The notes under the pieces were generated by a model that worked only from the letters and a program-made list of their open reading frames with translations, searched no databases and had not been told where the DNA came from. Shown here one piece after another: positions 1 to 9,678 of a stretch of 64,000 nucleotides of DNA. Numbering within the stretch: position 1 is the first letter of the stretch; each line of letters starts with the position of its first letter. Where the stretch lies: contig NZ_ATKM01000004.1 in assembly GCF_000418555.1 (NCBI RefSeq), positions 1 through 64,000 on the forward strand, given 5' to 3'. This DNA is from Pseudomonas sp. P818. Its GTDB lineage: Bacteria > Pseudomonadota > Gammaproteobacteria > Pseudomonadales > Pseudomonadaceae. The position numbers were made by a program, and so were the translations under genes.

Positions 1-142
1 ACTTGCTGAAAACTTGGGAAAGTATGAAATATGTGCTCAACAATCTGATCATTCAGTAGTGGCGAATTCCCTTGGCGTTCGGGCGCTGTGTTAGCGGTGA
101 AGGTCAAAGCGATTCGCGGCTGAAGCCGCTCCTACATGTTGT
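1..142. other. Left-edge non-coding stretch with a REP half
   Basis: No convincing gene is seen here. A short open frame at 3-59 on the plus strand ends in TAG and could be the tail of a gene that starts outside the window, but its 18 residues match nothing I recognise. The first 60 bases are clearly richer in A and T than the rest of the window. A single REP unit (GCGGCTGAAGCCGCTCCTAC) lies at about 114-136, just downstream of the stop of the ABC permease on the minus strand. Confidence 0.4.
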
Positions 143-1267
143 TTAGGCCATCTGCGCCAGGGTCTTGCGAAAGCGGGTGAGCGCCGCTACGAAGAACAGC
201 GCGCCGATGCCGGCAATGGCCAGCATGTACGGCCAGACGATGGCCAGCCCCGCGCCGCGATAGAGAATGGCCTGGGCCAGTGCGACGAAGTGGGTGGTCG
301 GCGCCGCCAGCATGATCTGCTGTACCAGCTCCGGCATGCTTTCGCGCGGGGTGGTGCCGCCGGAAAGGATCTGCAGCGGCAGCAGCACCAGGATGATCAG
401 CAGGCCCAGCTGCGGCATCGAACGCGCCACGGTGCCGAAAAAGATGCCCATCGAGGTGGTGGCGAACAGGTGCAACGCCGCGCCAGCCAGAAACAGCGCG
501 ATGGAGCCTTCGATCGGTACCTGCAGCCAGCCCTGTACCACCAGCAGCAGCGACAGGGCTGCGGCCGTCAGTACCACCAGGCCCATCGACCAGACCTTGG
601 CCAGCATGATTTCCAGTGGCGTTACCGGCATCACCAGCAGGTGCTCGACGGTGCCGTGCTCGCGCTCGCGGATCAGCGCCGCGCCGGTGAGGATGATCGA
701 CAGCATGGTGATCTGGTTGATCACCTCCATCACCGAGCCGAACCAGGCGCGCGTCAGGTTGGGGTTGAACTGTATGCGCAGCGCCAGTTCGGCCGGCTGC
801 TGCAGCTCGCCACGGTAGCGGCGGACGAACTCGGCCACCTCGCTGGCACCGATGTTCTGGATATAGCCAGCACCGGTGAAGGCCATGCTCACCTGGGTGG
901 CGTCGACATTGAGCTGGATCGCCGGACTGCGGCCGGCGAGCACGTCGCGCTGGAAGTTCGGCGGAATGTTCAGGGTGAAGGTATAACGCCCGGAATCCAT
1001 GCCGCGATCCATCTCGTTCAGGTCGATACGCTCCGGGGTTCGGAAGTAGGGCTCCTGAAAGGCCTGGATCAGTCGCTCGGAGAGTTGCGACTGGTCTTCG
1101 TCGACCACGGCGATGGCGGCATTGTGCAGGCTCTCCGGCATGCTGGTGGCGGCGGAGTAGATGCCCATGCTGAAGGCCCAGAGGATCAGCAGCACCAGTG
1201 CCAGGTCATGCTGCAGGCTGCGCAGCTCCTTGATGCCGAGGTGGAGGATATTGGCCAGGCGTTCCAT
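143..1267 (-). CDS. ABC-2 type permease, YhhJ-like
   Basis: This is a 374-residue integral membrane subunit of an ABC-2 type exporter. A first membrane segment lies near residues 20-40. A large extracytoplasmic domain follows to about residue 185, then about five hydrophobic segments to the C-terminus, the usual layout of the YhhJ/ABC2_membrane_3 family. The start codon overlaps the stop of the upstream ATPase gene (TGATG), so translation is probably coupled. Gene order (HlyD-like, RbbA-like, this permease) matches the E. coli yhiI-rbbA-yhhJ cluster. The substrate is unknown; small-molecule or drug export is the family-based guess. Confidence 0.9.
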   Translation of the reverse strand: MERLANILHLGIKELRSLQHDLALVLLILWAFSMGIYSAATSMPESLHNAAIAVVDEDQSQLSERLIQAFQEPYFRTPERIDLNEMDRGMDSGRYTFTLNIPPNFQRDVLAGRSPAIQLNVDATQVSMAFTGAGYIQNIGASEVAEFVRRYRGELQQPAELALRIQFNPNLTRAWFGSVMEVINQITMLSIILTGAALIREREHGTVEHLLVMPVTPLEIMLAKVWSMGLVVLTAAALSLLLVVQGWLQVPIEGSIALFLAGAALHLFATTSMGIFFGTVARSMPQLGLLIILVLLPLQILSGGTTPRESMPELVQQIMLAAPTTHFVALAQAILYRGAGLAIVWPYMLAIAGIGALFFVAALTRFRKTLAQMA

Positions 1268-3972
1268 CAGGCCTCCTGTTTGCGCAGCAGGCTGGCGCTG
1301 AGCAGTGTCAGCAGCGGGATGGTCAGCGCCAGGGTGAGGAAGTAGCCGACCAGGTCATGGAATTCGAGCGCCTTGGAAAACAGGCCGCGGCTGATCACCA
1401 GGAACTGCGAGGTAGGGTAGAGCTGGCCGACCAGGGCGCCGAATCCTTCCAGCGAGGCGACCGGGTAGATCAGCCCGGAGAACTGGATGGCGGGCAGCAG
1501 GGTGGCGATGGCGGTGCCGAATACCGCGGCGATCTGGCTCTTGGTGAAGGTCGACATGAGCAGGCCGAGGCCGGTGGCGCAGGCCAGGTAGAGCAGGGCG
1601 CCGGCCAGTAGGGTCAGCGGGTTGCCCTTGAGCGGTACGTCGAACACGGTCACCGCCAGCAATACCAAAAGGACGAAGTTGAACAGGCCCAATGCGATGT
1701 AGGGCAACTGCTTGCCGAGCAGGAACTCCAGGCGAGTGACCGGCGTGACGTAGAGGTTGATGATCGAGCCCAGCTCCTTCTCGCGCACCACGCCTAGGGC
1801 CGTGAGCATCGCCGGGATCAGCATCAGCAGCAGCGGAATCACCGCCGGCACCATGGCCTTGAGGCTTTCCACGTCCGGGTTGTAGCGGTAGCGCACTTCC
1901 AGTTCGGCGGCGCTGGCGGCTTGCGGCTGGGGTGAGCGGCGCGCCAGTTCGCTCAGGTAGTGCTGATGCAGGCCGGTGACATAGCCCTTGATGGTTTCGG
2001 CGCGGGTCGGCATGGCGCCGTCGATCCACATGCCGATCTGCGGATTGTCGCCGCGCTTGAGGTCGCGGCCGAAATTCGGCGGAATCTCCACCGCCAGGCT
2101 GATGTCGCCATTGCGCAGGCGTCGTTCCAGTTCGTCGTAATCGGAGAGCGGCGCCTTCTCCAGAAAGTAGCGCGAGCCGGACAGGTTCAGGTGGTATTCC
2201 TGGCTGGTGGTGGTCTGGTCGCGATCCAGCACGGCGAAGCTCAGGTCCTCCACGTCGAGGCTGATGCCGTAGCCGATGATGAACAGCAGCAGCACCGTGC
2301 CGAGCAGGGCCATGCCGCCGCGAATCGGGTCGCGGCGCAGTTCCAGCGCTTCGCGCCGGGCGTAGCTGAGCAGGCGGCGAAAACTGAACAGCTGGCGCTG
2401 CGGCGGTGGTGCCTGTTCAAGCGGCGGCGCCTCGCTGGCGGGCTGTGCGCCAACCGCCTCCTGCAGGTAGGCGATGAAGGTGGCTTCGAGGCTATCCAGC
2501 CCGCGTTTTTTCATCAGGCCTTGCGGCGTGTCGCTGTCGAGCACCTTGCCGGCGTGCATCAGCGAGATGCGATCGCAGCGCTGCGCCTCGTTCATGAAGT
2601 GGGTGGAGATGAAGATGGTCACGCCGTCCTGGCGCGACAGGTCGAGCATCAGCTGCCAGAAACCGTCGCGGGCGACCGGGTCGACGCCCGAGGTGGGCTC
2701 GTCGAGAATCAGGATCTCCGGCTTGTGGATCACCGCCACGGCCAGCGACAGGCGCTGGCGAATGCCCAGCGGCAGGCGCTCGGGGAGCATGTCCATGACC
2801 TCGCCGAGGTCGAAGCGCGCGGCCATCTCGCTTACCCGTGGCTCGATCTCTGCGGTCGGCACATGGAACAACTGGGCATGCAGCACCAGGTTTTGCCGCA
2901 CCGTCAGCTCGCCGTACAGGGAGAATGCCTGCGACATGTAGCCGACCCGCTTGCGCGTGGCCATGTCGCGCGGGTCGACTGCCTGGCCGAACAGCAGTGC
3001 CTCGCCCTCGGACGCTGGCAACAGGCCGGTAAGCATCTTCATGGTGGTGCTCTTGCCGCAGCCGTTGGAGCCGAGAAAACCAAAGATCTCGCCACGACGG
3101 ATGCGAAACGACACCGAATCGACGGCGACGAAATCACCGAAGCGCATGGTCAGGCCCTTGGCCTCGATGGCGATCTCATTGCTGTCTTGCAGGGGCGGGA
3201 TCACCACCTGTTGGTGTCCGCGGCGGCGTTCTTCTGGCAGCAGGGCGATAAAGGCCTGCTCCAGGCTGGCGCTGCTGGTGCGGGCGCGCAGTTCGGCCGG
3301 GCTGCCTTCGGCGAGCACACGGCCGGCATCCATCGCCACCAGATGGTCGAAGCGCTCGGCCTCCTCCATGTAGGCGGTGGCGACGATCACACTCATCTGC
3401 GGGCGCTGCCGGCGAATGCGCTCGATCAGCTCCCAGAACTGGTTGCGCGACAGCGGGTCGACGCCGGTGGTCGGTTCGTCAAGGATCAGCAGGTCGGGGT
3501 CATGGATCAGTGCGCAGCACAGCCCCAGCTTCTGCTTCATGCCGCCGGACAGCTTGCCCGCCGGGCGCTCGCGAAATGCTGCCATACCGGTGCTGTGCAG
3601 CAGGTCGTCGATGCGCCGCTCGCGCTCGGCGGCGTCCTGGCCGAACAGGCGGCCGAAGAAGTCCAGGTTCTCGAACACCGACAGCGTGGGATAGAGGTTC
3701 TTGCCCAGGCCTTGCGGCATATAGGCAATGTGAGGACATACAGTGCGCCGGTGGCGAGCATCGGCCATGTCGCCACCTAGCACCTCGACCTGGCCGTCCT
3801 GAATCTTGCGCGCGCCGGCAACCAGCGCCAGCAGGCTGGATTTGCCGACGCCGTCCGGGCCGATCAGGCCGACCATGCAGCGCGCCGGCAATTGCAGATC
3901 AATGGCGTCGAGGGCGTAGGTCTGGCCGTAGCGCAGGCCGACGCCGGCCAGGCGTGCGACCGGCGTGCTCAT
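1267..3972 (-). CDS. ABC transporter, two ATPase domains fused to a permease (RbbA-like)
   Basis: This 901-residue fusion has two nucleotide-binding domains followed by an ABC-2 permease. Domain 1 shows Walker [10 protein letters not shown] near residue 38, signature LSGGMKQ and Walker [11 protein letters not shown]. Domain 2 shows Walker [10 protein letters not shown], a degenerate signature LPLGIRQ and Walker [11 protein letters not shown]. The last ~370 residues hold a membrane segment, an extracytoplasmic domain and a cluster of C-terminal membrane segments. I chose the ATG at 3972 because it overlaps the stop of the HlyD gene as ATGA; an in-frame upstream start would overlap that gene by more than 30 bases. 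Length and order match E. coli RbbA, a ribosome-associated ATPase, but a transport role with its neighbours is more likely here. Confidence 0.9.
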   Translation of the reverse strand: MSTPVARLAGVGLRYGQTYALDAIDLQLPARCMVGLIGPDGVGKSSLLALVAGARKIQDGQVEVLGGDMADARHRRTVCPHIAYMPQGLGKNLYPTLSVFENLDFFGRLFGQDAAERERRIDDLLHSTGMAAFRERPAGKLSGGMKQKLGLCCALIHDPDLLILDEPTTGVDPLSRNQFWELIERIRRQRPQMSVIVATAYMEEAERFDHLVAMDAGRVLAEGSPAELRARTSSASLEQAFIALLPEERRRGHQQVVIPPLQDSNEIAIEAKGLTMRFGDFVAVDSVSFRIRRGEIFGFLGSNGCGKSTTMKMLTGLLPASEGEALLFGQAVDPRDMATRKRVGYMSQAFSLYGELTVRQNLVLHAQLFHVPTAEIEPRVSEMAARFDLGEVMDMLPERLPLGIRQRLSLAVAVIHKPEILILDEPTSGVDPVARDGFWQLMLDLSRQDGVTIFISTHFMNEAQRCDRISLMHAGKVLDSDTPQGLMKKRGLDSLEATFIAYLQEAVGAQPASEAPPLEQAPPPQRQLFSFRRLLSYARREALELRRDPIRGGMALLGTVLLLFIIGYGISLDVEDLSFAVLDRDQTTTSQEYHLNLSGSRYFLEKAPLSDYDELERRLRNGDISLAVEIPPNFGRDLKRGDNPQIGMWIDGAMPTRAETIKGYVTGLHQHYLSELARRSPQPQAASAAELEVRYRYNPDVESLKAMVPAVIPLLLMLIPAMLTALGVVREKELGSIINLYVTPVTRLEFLLGKQLPYIALGLFNFVLLVLLAVTVFDVPLKGNPLTLLAGALLYLACATGLGLLMSTFTKSQIAAVFGTAIATLLPAIQFSGLIYPVASLEGFGALVGQLYPTSQFLVISRGLFSKALEFHDLVGYFLTLALTIPLLTLLSASLLRKQEA

Positions 3973-5033
3973 TGCGGAACCTTGATCGCCAGGTGCGCGG
4001 GCCATTCGGCGTCGGGGTCGAGGCGCAGGTAAGCCATACCCGGTACGCCAGTCTTGACCTGCTGTAGATGCTTGTTCAACAGTTCGGGATCGATGCGCGC
4101 CTTGACCCGGAACATCAGCTTCTCGCGTTCGCTGGCGGTTTCCACGGTCTTCGGCGTGAACTGGGCGACGCTGGCGACATAACTGACCTTGGCCGGGATC
4201 ACGTACTGCGGCGCGGCGTCGATCACCAGGCGGACCTCGCTGCCGAGGGCGACGCGACCGGCCTGGCGCTCGGGCAGAAAGAAGGTCATGTAGACGTCGG
4301 TGAGATCCACCAGGTTGAGCAGCTTGCCGCCGGCACCCAGCACCTCGCCGGGTTGTGTGACGCGGTATTGCACTCGGCCAGCGCGCGGTGCCTTGAGCTG
4401 GCTGTCGTCGATGTCCACCTGCAGCCTCTCGACGCTGGCGCGCGCCGCTTCGGTGGCCGATTGCGCCTCGATGGCCTGCGACTGGGCTGCAGCTATGCCG
4501 GCCTCGGCCGAGCTGACCTGAGCGCGCGCGGCGGCCAGTGCGGCTTCGGCGCTTTGCAGGCGGGCCAGGTCATCATCCAGGGTTTGCTGAGCCAGGGCGT
4601 TGCGCTGCACTAGGGTGGCGCTGCGCGCGTGACGTTTGCGCGCGGCATCCAGCTCGGCCTGGCGCTGGCGCACCACGGCATCGGCTGCAAGTTTTTCGCT
4701 TTGGCGCAGGCTGATCTGGCTGGCCGCCGTGTTCTGGCTGTTCTCGGCCTGGCGCAGCTGGGCGCGGGCCTGGGCCAGCTGGGCTTCGAGCACCTGGGTA
4801 TCCATGCGCGCGAGGATCTGGCCGGGCTCGACGAAGTCACCCTCGTCGACCTCGATGCTGGCGATGCGCCCGGCGAGCTTGGTCGCCACATCCACTTCGG
4901 TGGCTTCGATGCGGCCGTTACCGCTGGCGAAACCGGCACCGAGGCCTTGTGGGCGCAGTTGCCACCAGGCCACTGCGGCCAGCACGGCCAGGGCGGCGAC
5001 GATCAGATAGGGCAGGCGACGTGGTCTGTTCAT
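3969..5033 (-). CDS. HlyD-family membrane fusion protein
   Basis: This 354-residue periplasmic adaptor has one N-terminal membrane anchor (about residues 9-26). A biotinyl-lipoyl-like half follows, with the typical phrase [18 protein letters not shown] long alanine- and glutamine-rich coiled coil spans about residues 75-215, and a beta-barrel domain then contains [20 protein letters not shown]. It would connect the two ABC components encoded downstream to the outer envelope. It is the first gene of the operon, and its stop overlaps the next start (ATGA). An ANR/FNR-type site lies about 83 bases upstream of its start. Confidence 0.92.
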   Translation of the reverse strand: MNRPRRLPYLIVAALAVLAAVAWWQLRPQGLGAGFASGNGRIEATEVDVATKLAGRIASIEVDEGDFVEPGQILARMDTQVLEAQLAQARAQLRQAENSQNTAASQISLRQSEKLAADAVVRQRQAELDAARKRHARSATLVQRNALAQQTLDDDLARLQSAEAALAAARAQVSSAEAGIAAAQSQAIEAQSATEAARASVERLQVDIDDSQLKAPRAGRVQYRVTQPGEVLGAGGKLLNLVDLTDVYMTFFLPERQAGRVALGSEVRLVIDAAPQYVIPAKVSYVASVAQFTPKTVETASEREKLMFRVKARIDPELLNKHLQQVKTGVPGMAYLRLDPDAEWPAHLAIKVPQ

Positions 5034-5115
5034 CGGTCATATCCTTTCGTGAACCTCTCGCAAGACAGGCTCCATGAAGAGGTTTCCATTGTCCGTCGCC
5101 ACCAGTCTAGGTGGT

Positions 5116-5129
5116 TTGATGCAGGTCAA
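5116..5129 (-). promoter_or_regulatory. Candidate ANR/FNR box upstream of the HlyD operon
   Basis: The plus strand reads TTGAT-GCAG-GTCAA, a full match to the TTGAT-N4-GTCAA form of the Pseudomonas ANR/DNR site. It lies 83 bases upstream of the HlyD start, at a distance that would suit activation. The other flanking gene (EVE protein) ends here, so the exporter operon is the only reasonable target. That the operon responds to low oxygen is inferred from the motif alone. Confidence 0.55.
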
Positions 5130-5195
5130 CCGTGGTTTCCTGCCGCGGGGCCGGCTGTTCGTCGCTGCCGGTGCGCGCCGCTCGGGAGTGCCGAT

Positions 5196-5645
<450 letters not shown>

Positions 5646-5839
5646 GAACATTGCTCCTGCAGGTGTGTCCGTCAGCGGAGGCTTGTTTGGGTGAACTCGC
5701 CGACGGTCGGTTGATAGAGGAAATTGCGCAGCGCATTGTGCTGGCGGAAAATGCTCGGCTAAACGCTTGGCGCCGTCCTGTTGCACACAACAATAACGCG
5801 CGACCAACGCGCGCATTGCCTTGAAGGGGGAGGCAATAG

Positions 5840-5971
5840 ATGAAACGCAAGCCAGATCTTCTGTGGGTTCTCGTCGTACTGTTCAGCCTGGGCGTGGTTA
5901 CCACGGGTTACACCCAGAGCCTTTGGGAGCGCCACAGCGACGCTCCGATCAATGTAACGCAGCAGCCCTGA
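5840..5971 (+). CDS. 43-residue single-pass membrane peptide
   Basis: This very small gene encodes a basic start (MKRKPD), one hydrophobic segment at about residues 7-22 (LLWVLVVLFSLGVVTT) and a short polar tail ending NVTQQP. A strong purine-rich ribosome site (GGGGGAGG) ends about 6 bases before the ATG. Codon use is like the neighbours. I recall similar small conserved hypothetical proteins in pseudomonads but no function. The topology suggests an inner-membrane peptide with its tail in the periplasm. The clear start signal makes it a likely real gene despite its size. Confidence 0.72.
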   Translation: MKRKPDLLWVLVVLFSLGVVTTGYTQSLWERHSDAPINVTQQP

Positions 5972-6025
5972 TTCTCCGGCTGCCCGCGTAGGCACCGCAG
6001 GGAGCGCGGTGCGACGCCTCTGTCG

Positions 6026-6622
6026 TCAATACCAGGCCCTGTCCGTCACCGTTGCCTGCAAGGGCACGTCCCAACTGGCCATTGCCAGTTCGTCCACGCG
6101 CTGACATTCATGTGCCAGACCCAGTAGTGTCGGCATGTGCCAATTTTTGCGCCTATGCAGATAAGCCAGGCTGCGGTCGTAGAAGCCGCCCCCCATGCCC
6201 AGACGACCGCCGCGATCATCGAACCCCACCAAGGGCAGCAGCACCAGATTCAGCGCCCAGACCTTGCGTTGACGTTTGGGCTGCGGGCGCGGCTCGAGGA
6301 TGCGAAAGCGATTGCCCGCCAGCTTCTCGTGCCGGGTGACGCGCTGAAAGACCATCTTGGTGCGTGGCCAGGCGCTGAGCACCGGCAGGTAGGTGCGCTT
6401 GCCGCGTTTCTGCGCAGCAGCCAGCAACGGGCGCGGATCGATTTCGCCATCGTTGGGTAGATACAGCGCGATATGCCTGGCGCGACGAAAAGCCGGGCTC
6501 TGTACCAGCTGTCGATACAGATTGCGTGCGGCCATACGTTGCTGGCTGCGGCTGAGCGCTCGACGACGCTGGCGCAGCACGCGGCGCAGTTGCGGGCGAC
6601 TGAGTGGTGCGGAGGTGGTCAT
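6026..6622 (-). CDS. fau: 5-formyltetrahydrofolate cyclo-ligase
   Basis: This 198-residue enzyme converts 5-formyltetrahydrofolate to 5,10-methenyltetrahydrofolate using ATP, recycling a folate form that inhibits other enzymes. An arginine-rich N-terminus with QRRRALS is followed by LYLPNDGEIDPRPLL. The family nucleotide-binding phrase GGRLGMGGGFYDRS lies near residue 137. It sits directly downstream of 6S RNA on the same strand, the classic zapA-ssrS-fau order of gammaproteobacteria. It is therefore likely to be read through from the 6S RNA promoter. Confidence 0.93.
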   Translation of the reverse strand: MTTSAPLSRPQLRRVLRQRRRALSRSQQRMAARNLYRQLVQSPAFRRARHIALYLPNDGEIDPRPLLAAAQKRGKRTYLPVLSAWPRTKMVFQRVTRHEKLAGNRFRILEPRPQPKRQRKVWALNLVLLPLVGFDDRGGRLGMGGGFYDRSLAYLHRRKNWHMPTLLGLAHECQRVDELAMASWDVPLQATVTDRAWY

Positions 6623-6671
6623 GAGAAAAGGATGGTGCGAGGCAGGTAGCCGTAGCTACCGGGAGAAATGA

Positions 6672-6850
6672 TGACTTCCCAGCGTGCCGCTGTCGGTTTA
6701 GCCCTTGAACCCGAAAGTTCAAGGTGGAGGTTGCAGGAGGCGTTAAGGCTTTCCGTCAGGCGGACATGCACACCGGCCCCAACATGCAACCCCCGTGGTT
6801 GTGCGTATCGGCTCAGGGACATCCCCGACTGGCGCACACCCCAGGAAGTT
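6672..6850 (-). ncRNA. ssrS: 6S RNA
   Basis: The segment between zapA and fau holds a 6S RNA-like sequence on the minus strand. The 5' end ACTTCC (6849-6844) pairs with GGAAGT at the 3' end (6679-6674), giving the closing stem. Between them are further paired GC-rich segments and a central region expected to mimic an open promoter. A good -10 element, TATACT, lies at 6862-6857. 6S RNA binds sigma-70 RNA polymerase in stationary phase. The call rests on position, ends and promoter; exact ends are estimates of a few bases. Confidence 0.85.
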
Positions 6851-6856
6851 GCGCCC

Positions 6857-6862
6857 AGTATA
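6857..6862 (-). promoter_or_regulatory. -10 element of the ssrS promoter
   Basis: TATACT on the minus strand lies 7 bases before the likely 6S RNA start. No clear -35 hexamer is seen at the usual spacing. Confidence 0.6.
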
Positions 6863-6917
6863 CCCGAACAGAGGGCTTGCGGGGCGGCCTGCGACGAACA
6901 GGCAGGCATTCCGGTGC

Positions 6918-7223
6918 TCAGGATGCCGAGTCGTCGGCCAGGGCCTGGTCGACACGATCGAGCAGATCGCGCACCTGCTGACGGGTGGAGCTGGCGTCCT
7001 GGTCCAGGCGCTGCTGCTTGTGCAGCAGGTCGTGGGTGATGTTCAGCGCGGCCATCACGGCGACGCGGTCGGCGCCGATCACCTTGCCGCTGGTGCGGAT
7101 CTCGCGCATCTTGCCGTCCAGGTAGCGGGCAGCGCTTTCCAGGTTGGCGCGTTCGTCCTGCGGGCAGGCGATGCAATATTCTTTGTCCAGGATGTGGACG
7201 GTCACGGTGTTCGACTGGGTCAT
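6918..7223 (-). CDS. zapA: Cell division protein ZapA
   Basis: This 101-residue protein bundles FtsZ filaments at the Z-ring. It shows the family N-terminus (VTVHILDKEYCIACP), then RANLESAARYLDGKMREIR and VAVMAALNITHDLL. A C-terminal coiled coil rich in Q, R and D mediates tetramer formation. Its start overlaps the stop of the upstream coiled-coil gene by 4 bases, so the two are co-translated. 6S RNA follows immediately downstream. Confidence 0.95.
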   Translation of the reverse strand: MTQSNTVTVHILDKEYCIACPQDERANLESAARYLDGKMREIRTSGKVIGADRVAVMAALNITHDLLHKQQRLDQDASSTRQQVRDLLDRVDQALADDSAS

Positions 7224-7429
7224 GTGTCCTGCTCCAGGGCTTTGAGGCGCGAAATCATCGATTCGACCTTATGCCGGGCCAATTCGTTCTTTTCGATCAG
7301 ATGAGCGCGTTCCTCGCGCCAGGCCTGTTCATTCGCCAGCAGGAGTCGGTTGTGAGCCTTCAGCTGCTCGACACGCTGGATCAGCAGCTCCAGCTTGGCG
7401 GTCAATGCGTGCAGTTCGGCGTCTTCCAT
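7220..7429 (-). CDS. TIGR02449-type coiled-coil protein
   Basis: This 69-residue protein is predicted to be almost entirely one coiled coil, with leucines spaced along ELHALTAKLELLIQRVEQL and a charged second half. It matches the small TIGR02449 family found next to zapA in Pseudomonas and relatives. Its size and coiled-coil character recall ZapB, so a cell-division partner role for ZapA is a reasonable guess, but it is not shown. The gene overlaps zapA by 4 bases. Confidence 0.85.
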   Translation of the reverse strand: MEDAELHALTAKLELLIQRVEQLKAHNRLLLANEQAWREERAHLIEKNELARHKVESMISRLKALEQDT

Positions 7430-7488
7430 GGGCTCTCGCTATGGGAGGGAATGGCTGGACTATATAGGCCTGTCCCGTTCAGGGCACC

Positions 7489-7614
7489 TCTAAAAACTAC
7501 CTGCGTTGTCATCACTGCGTTAAAAACAAGCTCAAAATGCTCATTTACAACTCGTAAACTCCGCTTTTTCGCTTGTTTTTGCCTTGTGCTGACTGCCTCG
7601 CCTACGTTTTTAGA
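7489..7614 (+). repeat. Hairpin repeat element, copy 1
   Basis: This 126-bp element is bounded by 9-bp terminal inverted repeats (TCTAAAAAC / GTTTTTAGA). Inside are a perfect 10-bp inverted repeat (AAAAACAAGC at 7522-7531, GCTTGTTTTT at 7571-7580) and a central TTTAC-AACTC-GTAAA hairpin at 7544-7558. A diverged second copy lies inverted at 15143-15267. It occupies most of the 336-base gap between the TIGR02449 gene and the YgfB-like gene. The rest of that gap should hold the two divergent promoters, which I could not place with confidence. Confidence 0.75.
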
Positions 7615-7765
7615 TGCGCCCGTTACGGGTCAAACCATGCTTGGCAGTGGTGTGATGCACATGGCGGCATCACACCGGCGGCCTCGGATGGTCTTGGCGC
7701 GCCTGCCGGTGCTAGGATACGAGGCCTCCATTCTAGAGATTGCGCCGCCTGGCGCCTAGCTATCT

Positions 7766-8320
7766 ATGTCGATTCCAAGCTCTCCCTACGCCGCCTTCGC
7801 CGCTCTGCTCAGCAGTGCCGGGCATCCCGTTTCTCCTGCCGAACTGCATGGCCTGTTGCTTGGCCGTAGCTGCGCTGGTGCCGGCTTCGACGCCGACGCC
7901 TGGCTGCTCGACGCTGCCGACCTGCTCGGCGGCGAGCCGCAGGATAACGTGCGCCAGGCGCTGATCGGCTTGCAGGAGATGGTCAAGGGCGAGCTGTGCA
8001 GCGAGGACATCACCGTAGTGCTGCTGTTGCCGGATGACGAAACCCCGCTGGCGCAGCGCGCAGCCGCTCTGGGGCAATGGTGCCAGGGCTTTCTTGCAGG
8101 CTTCGGTCTGACCGCCCGCGACGGCGCGCTGAGCGCCGAGGCCATGGAAGTGTTGCAGGATCTCTCCGCCATCGCCCAGGTGCAGAGCGCTCTGGAAGAA
8201 TCCGAAGATGGCGAGAGCGACTATATGGAGGTCATGGAGTACCTGCGTGTGGCGCCGCTGTTGCTGTTCACCGAGTGTGCCAAGCCCGCCGCGCCTGCCG
8301 CCAAACCTTCCCTGCACTGA
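7766..8320 (+). CDS. UPF0149 / YecA-YgfB family protein
   Basis: This 184-residue acidic alpha-helical protein is of the UPF0149 family. Typical phrases are [16 protein letters not shown] ([15 protein letters not shown]), [11 protein letters not shown] and [13 protein letters not shown], followed by an acidic [19 protein letters not shown]. In P. aeruginosa the homologous PA5225 (YgfB) has been tied to repression of an amidase gene and beta-lactam tolerance. Whether that holds here is inference. It begins the plus-strand run ygfB-pepP-ubiH-ubiI with 19 bases before pepP. Confidence 0.9.
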   Translation: MSIPSSPYAAFAALLSSAGHPVSPAELHGLLLGRSCAGAGFDADAWLLDAADLLGGEPQDNVRQALIGLQEMVKGELCSEDITVVLLLPDDETPLAQRAAALGQWCQGFLAGFGLTARDGALSAEAMEVLQDLSAIAQVQSALEESEDGESDYMEVMEYLRVAPLLLFTECAKPAAPAAKPSLH

Positions 8321-8339
8321 TTCTCCGTCGGAGCCTGCC

Positions 8340-9674
8340 TTGATCAGCATCCCCAAGTCCGAATATGCCCGTCGGCGCAAGGCGCTGATGGCGCAGATGG
8401 AACCCAACAGCATCGCCATCCTGCCTGCTGCGCCGGTGTATATCCGCAACCGCGACGTCGAGCACGTCTACCGCCAGGACAGCGACTTTCAGTACCTCAC
8501 CGGCTTTCCCGAGCCGGAGGCGGTGATGGCGCTGATTCCCGGTCGTGAGCATGGCGAGTACGTGCTGTTCTGCCGCGAGCGCGATCCCGAGCGCGAGCTG
8601 TGGGATGGCCTGCGTGCCGGCCAGGACGGTGCGATCAGCAAATTCGGCGCCGACGACGCCTTTCCCATCGGCGATATCGACGACATCCTGCCCGGGCTGA
8701 TCGAAGGCCGTGAGCGCGTCTACTACGCCATCGGCTGCAATCAGGAGTTCGATCATCGACTGATGGAGTGGGTCAACCACATCCGCGCCAAGGCTCGCCT
8801 GGGCGCCACACCGCCGAACGAGTTCGTCGCGCTCAATCACCTTTTGCATGACATGCGTCTGTACAAGTCGGCCGCCGAGGTGAAGGTGATGAAGGAGGCC
8901 GCCGAGATCAGTGCACGCGCCCATGTGCGTGCCATGCAGGCCAGCCGCGCCGGTCTGTACGAATACCATCTGGAAGCCGAGCTGGATTACGAATTTCGCA
9001 AGGGCGGGGCGAAGATGCCGGCCTACGGCAGCATCGTCGCCGCTGGTAAAAATGCCTGCATCCTGCACTACCGCGAGAACGATGCGCCGCTCAAGGACGG
9101 CGACCTGGTACTGATCGACGCCGGCTGCGAGATCGACTGCTACGCCAGCGACATCACCCGCACCTTCCCGGTCGGCGGCAAGTTTTCGCCCGAACAGAAG
9201 GCTATCTACGAGCTGGTGCTGGCCTCGCAGGAGGCGGCGTTCAAGGAGATCGCCCCGGGCAAGCACTGGAACGAAGCCCACGAGGCCACCGTACGGGTGA
9301 TCACCGCCGGGCTGGTGGAGCTGGGACTGCTAAGTGGGGATGTCGACGAGCTGATCGCCACTGAGGCCTACAAACCTTTCTATATGCACCGCGCCGGCCA
9401 CTGGCTGGGCATGGACGTGCACGATGTCGGCGACTACAAGGTCGGCGGTGAATGGCGCGTGCTGGAACCGGGCATGGCAATGACCGTCGAGCCTGGCATC
9501 TATATCGCTCCCGACAACGACAAGGTCGCCAGGAAATGGCGCGGCATCGGTGTGCGTATCGAGGATGACGTGGTGGTGACCAAGAAGGGCTGCGAGATTC
9601 TCACTGGCGGTGTGCCCAAGACCGTCGCCGAGATCGAGGCATTGATGGCTGCCGCGCGCACCGAGGCGGCCTGA
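8340..9674 (+). CDS. pepP: Xaa-Pro aminopeptidase
   Basis: This 444-residue metalloenzyme removes N-terminal residues that precede proline. The N-terminal creatinase-like half contains SIAILPAAPVYIRNRDVEH. The C-terminal pita-bread domain carries the dinuclear-metal ligands: two Asp in LIDAGCEIDCYASDITR, His in HRAGHWLGMDVHD, Glu in TVEPGIYI and Glu in GVRIEDDV. I chose a TTG start at 8340, preceded 7 bases earlier by GGAG. Upstream in-frame starts would overlap the YgfB-like gene and add residues unlike the family. Confidence 0.95.
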   Translation: MISIPKSEYARRRKALMAQMEPNSIAILPAAPVYIRNRDVEHVYRQDSDFQYLTGFPEPEAVMALIPGREHGEYVLFCRERDPERELWDGLRAGQDGAISKFGADDAFPIGDIDDILPGLIEGRERVYYAIGCNQEFDHRLMEWVNHIRAKARLGATPPNEFVALNHLLHDMRLYKSAAEVKVMKEAAEISARAHVRAMQASRAGLYEYHLEAELDYEFRKGGAKMPAYGSIVAAGKNACILHYRENDAPLKDGDLVLIDAGCEIDCYASDITRTFPVGGKFSPEQKAIYELVLASQEAAFKEIAPGKHWNEAHEATVRVITAGLVELGLLSGDVDELIATEAYKPFYMHRAGHWLGMDVHDVGDYKVGGEWRVLEPGMAMTVEPGIYIAPDNDKVARKWRGIGVRIEDDVVVTKKGCEILTGGVPKTVAEIEALMAAARTEAA

Positions 9675-9678
9675 GCCC

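Noticed and set aside
1960..3780. A 606-codon plus-strand open frame across the RbbA-like gene
   Set aside because: It lies opposite a clear ABC protein with all motifs and has the composition of a GC-rich antisense frame.
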